This document shows positions 1 to 7,517 of a stretch of DNA of 20,198 nucleotides, in pieces. Below the pieces are notes generated by a model. It made no database searches, was not told the DNA's origin, and saw only the letters and a list, made by a program, of their open reading frames with translations. Positions within the stretch are counted from its first letter, which is position 1; each line of letters starts with the position of its first letter. Origin of the DNA: Cerioporus squamosus (lineage: Eukaryota > Basidiomycota > Agaricomycetes > Polyporales > Polyporaceae); assembly GCA_022592435.1 (NCBI GenBank), contig JABYQS010000506.1:1-20198 (forward strand), in the 5' to 3' direction. The position numbers were made by a program, and so were the translations under genes.

Positions 1-273
1 GCCATTTGGATCGTCATCCTGCAACACAGAGTTTGCGTTCTGAGACCATTCAGCAGCATACCTGCGGACATGTGAGCGAGCATATATGTAGTTGAGTAAG
101 CAAGGAGACTCACCGTTCTGCGGGGCATACGAATGAGACTCCCTACCCACACCCAGGATGCTTATGGTTTCCTCTGCTACAGAATCCTCCTGAACGTCAA
201 GTTCGTCCTTGCAGTCCTCCTCGTCAGAGCTTATGACGATGATATGATCATCAGGCGCAACCGAAGCAGGCAT
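1..273 (-). CDS. Acidic hypothetical protein, 5' part only
   Basis: I do not recognise this gene. It starts at an ATG on the minus strand (273-271) and leaves the window at base 1. Exon 1 (273-114) encodes about 53 residues. It opens with a hydrophobic patch followed by acids (IIVISSDEED), a layout typical of SUMO-interacting motifs, and then continues acidic. A GTGAGT donor at 113 and a CAG acceptor at 64-62 define a 52-nt intron. Exon 2 (61-1) is short and its frame is not settled: the simple splice gives a less acidic peptide, while another frame gives an acidic run. The gene lies head-to-head with COG8, about 325 bp away. The exon 1 start and intron are fairly well supported; a nuclear role is only inferred from the SIM-like motif. 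Confidence 0.5.
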   Translation of the reverse strand, partial: MPASVAPDDHIIVISSDEEDCKDELDVQEDSVAEETISILGVGRESHSYAPQNGESPCLLNYIYARSHVRRYAAEWSQNANSVLQDDDPNG

Positions 274-598
274 CCTCGAGGAGAGCGAATGCTGGAGAAG
301 TCGGACAGTACCAGCGAGTGGTCGACGCGTCGCAGTGCTCGAGAGGTCCTCGGATTATCGAGGACGATGTCGCGATCGGCATATTGACTTGCATTGAACA
401 GAAGAAGCTTGGACCCTGCAGGGCCGTCGACGGCGAACATGACGGACGCTGGAAAGCCCGGCCGCACGCGCGACTGTACTACATATGTACATACTTATGT
501 AGCGCCCCGACTTCGACATCGACCACGACGACCACGACCACGGCGGCGAGGGGGACTGCAGGCCTCCACACCTATTGACACCCGATACTCACTGCATC
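274..598. promoter_or_regulatory. Shared divergent promoter region
   Basis: These 325 bases separate the two outward-facing start codons at 273 (minus) and 599 (plus), so they should hold both promoters. An inverted repeat (CTACATA at 479-485, TATGTAG at 496-502) lies about 100 bp upstream of the COG8 start, and AT-rich TATA-like steps fall inside it. The stretch just before COG8 is rich in CGAC and CCACG repeats. Small ORFs here show no coding character. Confidence 0.4.
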
Positions 599-2329
599 AT
601 GGCCGACATGGCGCATGACGTCGAACTACACGCTGCCCGAGATCCTCGCGTCGTCCTCGAAGGAGACGTCCCCTCGTCGCTGTCCTCGCCGGAAGCCGCG
701 CCCTACATTGCCCATCTCACATCGCTGTCTCTGCCGGAGCTTGAGGCAGAGCCTACTGAGCTCGCCTCGTCGTCCGCCCAACTCACAAATGCGCTCACAA
801 CGCTATGCTACACGTCATACCCGACATTTCTCTCCCTGCATACAACGACATCCACGCTCTCGTCCTCGCTCGATGCACTCTCCAATTCGCTCTCGTCTTT
901 GCTATCCACTCTTCCGGCTCTCGAATCCAGCGCACGAACATTCGCACAGGATTCCCGCACCCTCCTCTCCTCGCGCCGGAAAGCGGCGCTGGTCCTTGAG
1001 AACCATGACAAGCTACACGACGTCCTCTCTCTCCCTATGCTCCTCGAAACCTCAGTGCGCAACCATAACTACGCCGACGCGCTTCTCCTGGCGCAGCATG
1101 CGTCGACTCTTGCCGCACGCTTCCCCAACAACCCTTTGGTGCAATCAGTGAAGGCGGATTGCGACGCGCGGGTACACTCCATGCTGGCCCAGCTTCTCCG
1201 GATACTCCATGAACAGGCCAAGCTCCCCGCGCTATTCCGTGCGGTCGGCTTCCTGCGCAAGATGGACGTTCTATCGGAGCAAGAACTCGCGCTCGCGTTT
1301 CTCTCAGGGCGGAGTGCTTACTTGGAAGGATCGCTGCGCGCGGTGGAGGTAGAGAGGAAGGGCGTTGATGGAGAAGGGAGCGTCGAGCGAGAGCGCGAGG
1401 CTCAGGCGCGGTATCTCAAGAGGTATGTCGATGCCTGGCGAGAAGGCGTCCACGACGTTGTCACTCAATACACAACCATCTTCCTCGACCGCCCCCAAGG
1501 CGCGGAGCCCGCCGCGTCCGAGCTGCACGTCCTGCTCACAACCTTCACGACCCTCCATGTCCGGCGACTGCTCGACCTGCTGCGCGAAACCCTGCCACTG
1601 GTTGCCGATCCTTCCCTCCTCACATCTCTCCTCACGCAGCTGACATACTGCGCCACATCGTTCGCCAGGGTGGGCATGGACTTCCGCGCCGCTCTCGCGC
1701 CTTTGTTTGTCGCCGCGGTACGCAAAGGCGTGACGCGCGAGTTCGAGCAGGCGACCGAGGCGTGGTGTCGCGCCATCGACTCCGAGGACGCCTCGAAGTC
1801 GCGCTCCAAGAGCTTGCGCAAGAAGCCATCGCAATTCCTCCTCGCACCTGCACTAGCCTCATCTCCCCCTCTACCGACCGACGCCCAGCTATCTGCTATT
1901 GCATCCGCCGCGGCGAACGCCCCTCCGACCATCCTCGTCTCTTATCCACCACTCGCGCTCTATATCAACGCTCTCCTCACCGCGCTAAATGGCCTCCGAT
2001 TACTCGCCCCCGCGCAGCTTCTCGACGATCTGCTGGTCGCGCTCGAGCGGTCACTCGCTCATGGCGCCATCATGCTACTTGTATGCGCACGTTCAGCATC
2101 GGACGAGCGAGCTAACGGGAGCTTGAACGATGAAGATGCGAAACGCGAGGAGGACGCGGTGCGAGCTGCGGGCACGGTGTACATCAAGATCTTTGTGCCG
2201 TTTATGAGACGGGCGCTGGTGGAGGGAGTGTATGGTGTGAAGATGGACGAAGAGGGGATGAAAGTTGGTGAAGATCTCGCGGGGGTGCTGAGGGAATGGG
2301 ACGAGTGGCTAGAGAGTGCGCACAGGTGA
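599..2329 (+). CDS. COG8: Conserved oligomeric Golgi complex subunit 8 (Dor1 family)
   Basis: This single-exon gene encodes a 576-residue COG8-like protein. COG8 belongs to lobe B of the COG tethering complex, which captures retrograde vesicles at the Golgi and keeps glycosylation enzymes in place. The N-terminal ~100 residues form a Leu/Ser-rich heptad-like region expected to be a coiled coil. The diagnostic Dor1 block follows at roughly residues 120-250: a charged segment ending VLENHDKLHDVL, then LLETSVRNHNYADALLLA, the FPNNPLVQSV segment, and the ALFRAVGFLRKMDVLSEQEL helix, which matches the order seen in animal COG8. The rest is helical with an SRSKSLRKK basic patch. The start is the ATG at 599; upstream in-frame codons contain no ATG. 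Length suits fungal COG8 and no intron is needed. Confidence 0.93.
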   Translation: MADMAHDVELHAARDPRVVLEGDVPSSLSSPEAAPYIAHLTSLSLPELEAEPTELASSSAQLTNALTTLCYTSYPTFLSLHTTTSTLSSSLDALSNSLSSLLSTLPALESSARTFAQDSRTLLSSRRKAALVLENHDKLHDVLSLPMLLETSVRNHNYADALLLAQHASTLAARFPNNPLVQSVKADCDARVHSMLAQLLRILHEQAKLPALFRAVGFLRKMDVLSEQELALAFLSGRSAYLEGSLRAVEVERKGVDGEGSVEREREAQARYLKRYVDAWREGVHDVVTQYTTIFLDRPQGAEPAASELHVLLTTFTTLHVRRLLDLLRETLPLVADPSLLTSLLTQLTYCATSFARVGMDFRAALAPLFVAAVRKGVTREFEQATEAWCRAIDSEDASKSRSKSLRKKPSQFLLAPALASSPPLPTDAQLSAIASAAANAPPTILVSYPPLALYINALLTALNGLRLLAPAQLLDDLLVALERSLAHGAIMLLVCARSASDERANGSLNDEDAKREEDAVRAAGTVYIKIFVPFMRRALVEGVYGVKMDEEGMKVGEDLAGVLREWDEWLESAHR

Positions 2330-2783
2330 TGGCACACACCATTGTCCTGGTGAGTGCAAGTCCTATGTCCTCGCTGCGTCGTTGACACGACTTCATCTCA
2401 AGGTTAGCTTCCACGCGCTTCCACATGACATGTGCACCCGCTGCTTGCTGGCGCCCTTGGGCACTCGCTTCAGCTACCAACCGCATCACAGAGCCGTGGG
2501 CCTTGTCATGGTGAAGACGTTGCTCGAGAGCACCCACCACGGCGTTGTCCTGAGAGCGGTATGGGCCGTTTGCAGATCTTCGCACAAATAGGTCAACATT
2601 CGCGTGGGGCAGTATAGTTACATCGTGAGTGGAGCTGATACCATACAATTCGGAGAGCACATAACAACGAGAGCATGCATGTACACACAAGGTCCAGCCT
2701 ACCAGCGAGCGTCCCCGTCGCCCACATAACGTTGACATCTTCCACTGCGCAATGCAGAGGCACACCTTCACGAGTCATCAAGC
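2330..2783. other. Convergent intergenic region, nothing recognised
   Basis: This stretch lies between the 3' ends of COG8 and the minus-strand gene ending at 2784. Short ORFs on both strands lack recognisable motifs and are probably chance. It should contain both 3' UTRs. Confidence 0.5.
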
Positions 2784-3519
2784 TCAGCCCCGCATAGAGC
2801 CCGCGACGCCGCGACGACTGGGTGTGCCGGAGTTGCTGCCGGACGACCAGGTCTTGCTCAAGGGAGTCTTGCGCGCCGGGGAGATGGACGACGAATCGTT
2901 GTCACGCCAGCCCTCGGCGGAGTCGCGGTACCTCTGCATGAGGGCCTGGAAGTCGCGCTTCGGCGACCGGCCTGAGAGGTACGGACCCAGGATGGACGAG
3001 TAGTCCTGTGGTTCCAGTCAGCAACCACCCTGGGGTCCAAGGTCAACATTCGGGACGTGCGGCTCACCGAGGGGTGGTACGCGCTGCTCTTGGTCTTGAG
3101 CGGCGTGCGCCCGTTCGCAGCGGTGCGGTACTTCTTCCCGAGCTTCGCGAGTTTCGGCCGGTACGCGCGGTAGCGGTACTTGATCGTCTGCGTCGGGGAC
3201 GGCGGGAGCGTGAAGGGGTCGTCCGTGGACATCTCGCCGTAGCCCGTCAGCGTGTACTCGTCGTCCGAGTCCGCCCCCTTGTCCTCGCCCGCGCCACCCT
3301 TTCCGGCGCCCATATCGAAGTCGAAGTCACGACCGCGATCGCGGAAGGACGTGGTGGTTGGCGAGGGCAGCCCATCCGCGATCGCTCCGGACTTGTCATA
3401 GAACGAGCCGGTGAGGGTAGCCGTGCGGCGAATCTGGTTCTGGGTGTGCAGATGGTGCGCCGTCAGAGTGGTCGCGCGTTGTTGTGGTGGTTGCAACATA
3501 CCTTACGATGAGGAGGCAT
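2784..3519 (-). CDS. Hypothetical three-exon basic/Ser-rich protein
   Basis: I do not recognise the family. Three exons on the minus strand (3519-3502, 3439-3068, 3005-2784) splice in phase 0 to a 203-residue protein. Both introns are 62 nt: GTATGT...CCCAG with a CTGAC branch, and GTGAGC...CACAG. The start at 3519 gives a six-codon first exon. Starting at the ATG at 3499 without the first intron is possible but less attractive, because the splice signals are good. The protein has an acidic middle (DKGADSDDEYTLTGYGEM). A YRYRAYRPKLAKLGKKYR basic segment follows, then a YSSILGPYLSGRSPKRDFQA region near the C-terminus and a Ser/Arg-rich tail. No signal peptide or membrane segment is visible. It reads as a mostly disordered, possibly nuclear protein; function is unknown. 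Confidence 0.65.
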
Positions 3520-3902
3520 GGTTGTCTGCGAGAGAAGGTCTGTATGTGCGAGTGGGAGAGAGGAGACGTCCAACTCGTGCCTATTATGCAGGTCGCAGCA
3601 CTGAAGCACGCATTGGCCCGCGTGCGCGGGCACGCAGCTCTGCCCGGCCAAAGCCACACGATTGCCACAAACGCGCCTTGCGCCACTGCCAACGAACGGA
3701 ACGCATGTCCATACAGAAAGGTGACTCTACAGTATCATGAACGCCAGTTGTAGGTTGACAAAGGGTTCCGAAGGGCAGATGTCAATGTGCGAAGTCTCAT
3801 AACCGCAACGAACATCCGAACCCCGAGGGTCAGACTGTAGAAAGGGACCTTGCAAGTTCAGAGGGCACAGACAACGAAGGCTTAGACGTGGTGCGTCCCT
3901 AC
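3520..3902. other. Intergenic, nothing recognised
   Basis: This is the upstream flank of the 2784-3519 gene. No ORF here has family motifs or plausible splice structure. Confidence 0.4.
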
Positions 3903-4125
3903 TGATGCCACGGCAACACCGAGCTGATGATGATAAAGCAGATCGATTCTCTGTGGGACAACAAGCCAGTTGGTGCGGTTGTTCGGTGCAACGTCAACAA
4001 TGTTGTCTCGCGAGACTTATTCCGGGTCGACGAGCTGGCCGGAGACGAACTCGATCGCCTCGGTTGCACAAGGAGATGGTGTAGCACGGGACTTCGCAGT
4101 CTCCGCTGCCGCAGAGGTACATCAT
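3903..4125 (-). pseudogene. Decayed small secreted protein paralogue
   Basis: On the minus strand this stretch aligns codon by codon with the 3' half of the two secreted protein genes at 4747-5160 and 5500-5913. It contains VDVAPNNRTNWLVVPQ where the intact copies read VDIAPDNCTNWLAIPQ, and SGQLVDP where they read SVELLDP. The same frame carries an in-frame TAA at the residue aligned with Gly of DPIGWF. The Cys-rich part upstream (LCGSGDCEVPC) sits in a different frame, so at least one frameshift separates the halves. No signal peptide is found in place. The pattern fits an old, broken gene copy. Confidence 0.6.
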
Positions 4126-4579
4126 GTTGCGTCAGAGCCCCATCTTAGAACTGTCGCTCTGAGTATCTCCCAGAGATAGGAACTGGTTGGGAGAGGAGGC
4201 GGGAGGAGGAAGCGGGTTGTAAGGGTCGTAACGGCGAGAGATCAGTGTCAGTAACTTCTGCAGAGTCTGGGTGCTTACTCTAGGTTCTAGTGGGCTTGGA
4301 ATACGCTGGTGGCCGTCTCATCTGCTCTCATGTATTCGTTACGGGTCGGGGTCCGGGCTTGAGATCGACAACAGGTATATAACCACCGTGACAGAGAACC
4401 TAAGAGGACCAGTCTTCGTAAGCGTGAAGAACGCTAGAACTACTAGAACGAACCAGACGGCAGAGAAGGGTGTTGACGAGTTCTGGCGTTGCGAGCCGAG
4501 TACTGAACAGTCCACGGCCTCGGTCGATGAGAGGTCGTCGGTTAGGCCCAGGTACACACACGCCGAAATACAAGAGGTA
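4126..4579. other. Intergenic region left of the tandem duplication
   Basis: No supported gene. A hydrophobic minus-strand ORF here runs through the duplication boundary and shows no family signature. A TATATA stretch near 4376-4381 could be the old promoter of the decayed secreted protein copy. Confidence 0.35.
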
Positions 4580-4746
4580 CATTCAACTGCATTCGAATAC
4601 AATCGCGATGACTTCTGGCGGATATGATCATACATTCCAACGCTTCCTCTAAGGCTGGCGACTTTGAACAGGGAACGAATATGAGTAACATGCCGCACGC
4701 AGATCGGACAGGGAATGACATACGTACGTGAGATGACCGTCATGGG

Positions 4747-5160
4747 CTAGATATCGAATGTCCCGAACTGGTGGAACGTCGTGCCTATGATGTTGTAGCA
4801 GATACCCTGCTGGGGTATCGCAACCCAATTGACGCAGTTATCAGGCGCGATGTCCACCACTCCAGGGGCGAAGAACCGGTTGGGGTCGATGAGCTCTACG
4901 GAGGTGAACGCGCCGGCCCAGTAGCAGTTGCTCATCCCTAGGCCGGTAGCGAGCCAACGGAGGCATCCGCTGCTGCAATTAGCGGCCTGGCATGTGACAA
5001 TGACGGGATCACTGGGACTCGCGTCTGCGACGGGGACGAAGGATGCGAGAGAGCCTGACTCGCCAGGCTCGAGGTAAACGGAGCTGCCAGAGGTCTCGAG
5101 TGGAGCTGGCATCGCAGCGGCCGCGAGGGAAAGTGCGAGAACGATGGAGGAGGAGAGCAT
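4747..5160 (-). CDS. Small cysteine-rich secreted protein, copy A
   Basis: This gene encodes a 137-residue secreted protein. Residues 1-20 are a clear signal peptide (MLSSSIVLALSLAAAAMPAP). The mature part has six cysteines, enough for three disulfides: CQAANC, a GC, an NC before YW, the DNC in PDNCVNW, and GIC near the end. It finishes in a FHQFGTFDI tail. An upstream in-frame ATG at 5196 would extend the N-terminus by 12 residues, but copy B has no such codon, so 5160 is preferred. A TATA box lies 69 bp upstream. Basidiomycetes carry many such short secreted proteins; roles range from cell wall to host or microbe interaction, and none can be assigned here. Confidence 0.85.
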   Translation of the reverse strand: MLSSSIVLALSLAAAAMPAPLETSGSSVYLEPGESGSLASFVPVADASPSDPVIVTCQAANCSSGCLRWLATGLGMSNCYWAGAFTSVELIDPNRFFAPGVVDIAPDNCVNWVAIPQQGICYNIIGTTFHQFGTFDI

Positions 5161-5228
5161 TGTCGGTCGTGCGGAGGTGGACGTGCTGACTTGCATTCAA
5201 ATTGAAGGTGGCCGTGTCGTGCAGAGGT

Positions 5229-5237
5229 TATATATCT
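5229..5237 (-). promoter_or_regulatory. TATA box of secreted protein copy A
   Basis: The minus strand reads GATATATAA here, about 69 bp upstream of the ATG at 5160. Copy B has a TATA at the equivalent place within the duplicated promoter. Confidence 0.6.
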
Positions 5238-5499
5238 GAGTGGATGCCCATAGAATAGGAAGTCCTAGGCAGTTGACAGTCATACAGAGACCGTGGCGGA
5301 TCTGTCGTTGTTGCGGGAGGATCATCGAGAGACTCCAGAACGGTGTAGTGCATTCGAAAAGAATCGCGATAACTGCCGGATACAATCATACATTCTATTG
5401 GGCTCTTCCCTCAGGTTAGTGATTTTGCATAGGGAACGAATGAGTAACTTGTCGCACGCATTTGACAGGGAATGACATACATACGTGATATGGCATGGG

Positions 5500-5913
5500 C
5501 TAGAGATCGAATGTCCCGAACTGGTGGAACGTCGCGCCGATGATATTGTAGCAGATACCCTGCTGGGGTATCGCAAGCCAATTGGTGCAATTATCAGGCG
5601 CGATGTCGACCACTCCGGGGTTGAACCACCCGATGGGGTCGAGGAGCTCGACGGAGATGTACGGACCCGCCCAATAGCAGTTGCTCGTCCCTAGGTTGGT
5701 AGCGAGCCAACTAGTGCATGATGCGCAATTAGCGGCCTGGCACGTGAGGATTTGGGGATTAGTCGCATCCGCGACGGGGGCACCGCCGACGACAGATGCG
5801 AGAAGACTTGACTCGGCATGCTCAAGGTAAACGGAGCCCCCCGAATCCTCGACTGGAGCTGGAACAGCGGCGGCCGCAAGAGAAAGTGCGAGGACGATAG
5901 AGGAGTAGAACAT
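5500..5913 (-). CDS. Small cysteine-rich secreted protein, copy B
   Basis: This is the tandem paralogue of 4747-5160, with exactly the same coding length (414 bp including stop). It has a signal peptide (MFYSSIVLALSLAAAAVPAP) and six mature cysteines. Conservation is strongest in the C-terminal half (VVDIAPDNC, AIPQQGICYNIIG, TFHQFGTFD) and weakest just after the signal peptide, where small compensating indels have arisen (for example VVGGAPVADA against FVPVADA). This pattern suggests both copies are under purifying selection in the Cys domain while the propeptide-like segment drifts. The promoter, including a TATA box, was duplicated with the gene, so both copies are probably expressed similarly. 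Confidence 0.85.
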   Translation of the reverse strand: MFYSSIVLALSLAAAAVPAPVEDSGGSVYLEHAESSLLASVVGGAPVADATNPQILTCQAANCASCTSWLATNLGTSNCYWAGPYISVELLDPIGWFNPGVVDIAPDNCTNWLAIPQQGICYNIIGATFHQFGTFDL

Positions 5914-5996
5914 CGTCGGTCGTGCGTAGGTCGATGTGCGTCAGGGACTCGCGTTGATATGCTTGCAAGTGGAAGATGGTCGTGTCATGTTGAAGT

Positions 5997-6005
5997 GTAT
6001 ATAGC
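5997..6005 (-). promoter_or_regulatory. TATA box of secreted protein copy B
   Basis: The minus strand reads GCTATATAC, 84 bp upstream of the ATG at 5913, inside the duplicated promoter block. Confidence 0.55.
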
Positions 6006-6301
6006 TGACCAAATGCACATGGAATTGGATTTCCTTGGCAGTTGACAGTCATACAGAGACCGTGGCCAGACCTGTCGTTATGCGGGAGGATCAATGAGAG
6101 ACTCCAGAACGGTGTACGAGGAGAGGACTTGCCTAGAGAATGTCATTTCCATCTGACATGGCGGAGGTCATACACGTCGAGCCTTGAACCATTGAGCTGG
6201 ATGTCGGGTGCATCGGGGCCGAAGGGGGATACCAGCTTTCTGTCCGTTGGCTCAAAACATGGACTATATTCAAAGACGAGAGAACTGCTGCGTGAGTAAA
6301 C

Positions 6302-6575
6302 CTGATCCAGCATTAGTATCAGCTACCCTAAATAATTTGACGCGCTTAGTTAAGGTGGAAGCCGAATCATTTGGGCCCTTAGTTAAGGGAGGCGCCTAAT
6401 CGGCCAAATATTTGGTCGATCTCCTGTGATCGTACGTGACAGATATTCAACAAATATTTCGTCAGGTGGAGAGAAGCGTAAAAGCGAGCTAAAAATGCAC
6501 CCGAAGGGAATTGAACCAGCAATTAAATGACCATTTAAAGAACTTTCACCACTTAGTCCAACTGCGCCATAGGAC
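6302..6575 (-). mobile_element. tRNA-derived SINE-like element, left copy
   Basis: Read on the minus strand, the element starts with a tRNA-like head: an A-box-like TGGCGCAGTTGG (6569-6558) and a B-box-like GGTTCAATTCC (6518-6508), followed by GCATTTTTAG with a T5 run. The acceptor arms do not pair, so it is not a functional tRNA. The tail shares ordered blocks with the right copy at 6912-7174: GAAATATTTG, CCAAATATTTGG, CCCTTAACTAAGGGCCCAAAT, CTTCCACCTTAACTAAG, GTCAAAT and a CTGGATC(C)AG end. No coding capacity is present. An internal RNA polymerase III promoter plus a shared unrelated tail is the SINE pattern. Confidence 0.75.
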
Positions 6576-6816
6576 TATTTGAGTGTACTGAATCGCAACG
6601 TCCCCGATGGCAATCCGCCACTTCAACGAGCCGCTAAGTACATGCGCATTGTCTATCATCTTATCCTGTTTACAACTGACTGTTATGTTCAATTTTTCCA
6701 TACATAAGGTGCTTGTGCATGTCGTTATTCCAGCCCAAATAGACAGTCTTGATGTCAATGCGATATATACAGTTACTTACTCTTTCCATGTATCGAACAC
6801 TTACCCTCAGTAATAA

Positions 6817-6863
6817 GTACAATCATCTACGGCCGAACCGGGTTCGGCCGTAGATGATTGTAC
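6817..6863. repeat. 47-bp perfect palindrome with one-base centre
   Basis: The arms 6817-6839 and 6841-6863 are exact reverse complements over 23 bp, with only G6840 between them. The arms read outward from GGTTCGGCC at the centre to GTAC at the edges. Pairing stops abruptly at both ends. It lies between the two inverted SINE-like copies and is not part of the similarity they share. Confidence 0.95.
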
Positions 6864-6911
6864 GCAGAACGCCAGATGGGATATATATCTTCGTAAAGAC
6901 AGGCATAGAAA

Positions 6912-7174
6912 GCCCTGGTGGCCTAGTTGGATGGTGTCTTGTGTGCTTTCTTTAGGCCCAGGTTCAATCCTCTTGTGTGCATTTTTAGGTCGCCTTTTGG
7001 GCTTATTTCCTGCGTACGAAATATTTGGCCAATATTCGCCGCCTGCGATCTTACGAGAGCGCCCAAATATTTGGGCCATTAGACGCCGCCCTTAACTAAG
7101 GGCCCAAATTATACGGTTTCCACCTTAACTAAGGGCGTCAAATAATTGAGGTCAACTGAAGTCACTGGATCCAG
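6912..7174 (+). mobile_element. tRNA-derived SINE-like element, right copy
   Basis: The head begins GCCCTGG and carries an A box (TGGCCTAGTTGG, 6919-6930) and a B box (GGTTCAATCC, 6961-6970), followed by GTGCATTTTTAGG. The tail is matched block by block to the left copy and ends at CTGGATCCAG (7165-7174). It contains palindromes CCCAAATATTTGGG (7062-7075) and CCCTTAACTAAGGG (7089-7102), and a second CCTTAACTAAGG (7123-7134). This copy points toward the gene starting near 7518 and ends within about 350 bp of it. No clear target-site duplication was seen. Confidence 0.75.
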
Positions 7175-7214
7175 ATGCCGGTGGAAGAATAAGTGACTAA
7201 GCTGCTACGCAGAC

Positions 7215-7496
7215 ATGACAGACCGCTCACCATGTGCACATCAGGCCAGCCAGCCTTCTCGTGTTCCGAAACGCAATCGCCGTCAACTTCAGACACTTCA
7301 GGCGACGCGATATGGCAACGTTCCGGCACGTATGCACCCGTACGCCTGTATATGGTTGGATGAAAGAAGTGTCCCAGCCTCGAGGTATTTTCTAAGGACG
7401 CGCGCTCCGTTTCTTAACGTTACGTGTCTCGACGAGGTACGCAGTATCGGCGATCACATCGTGATTGAGGACGTCCTCATCCTCTCCTCAGCGTAA
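7215..7496 (+). other. Open frame upstream of and in phase with the 7518 gene
   Basis: This 93-codon frame is in the same phase as the gene starting at 7518, and a single TAA (7494-7496) separates the two. Its later half (YACIWLDERSVPASRYF, IGDHIVIEDVLIL) looks protein-like. It may be a first exon joined by an intron that removes the stop, such as GTACGC at 7437 to the CAG ending at 7541 (phase 0, 105 nt). Otherwise it may be a remnant of the same gene interrupted by a nonsense change. The evidence does not decide. Confidence 0.3.
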
Positions 7497-7517
7497 GGAG
7501 AACGCAAGGTGAACCGG

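Larger units (their letters stand above)
4580..6115. repeat. Tandem segmental duplication, two units of about 765 bp
   Basis: Unit A (about 4580-5342) and unit B (about 5343-6115) are similar throughout. Each contains, in plus-strand order, a 3' flank, one secreted protein gene on the minus strand, and its promoter. The two stop codons and the two start codons are each offset by exactly 753 bp. Shared non-coding blocks include GGGAATGACATAC just 3' of each gene and a run from GCAGTTGACAGTCATACAGA to CTCCAGAACGGTGTA upstream. Similarity stops near 4580 and near 6115. Confidence 0.85.

Noticed and set aside
1304..1932. Antisense ORFs of 155-176 codons inside COG8
   Set aside because: They are opposite-strand shadows of a GC-rich coding gene, with composition typical of reverse-complemented codons.
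3899..4087. Coding gene starting MLHHLL on the minus strand
   Set aside because: Its frame differs from the one that matches the secreted protein family, and the matching frame has an in-frame stop. Relic status is the better reading.
4339..4743. Hydrophobic minus-strand ORF of 134 codons
   Set aside because: It crosses the left boundary of the tandem duplication into the 3' flank of a secreted protein gene, and it has no family motif or start context.
6496..6575. Possible functional tRNA gene (A and B boxes, minus strand)
   Set aside because: The acceptor ends do not pair and the anticodon arm is degenerate. The same head plus an identical tail recurs at 6912-7174, so it is a SINE-like head and not a tRNA gene.
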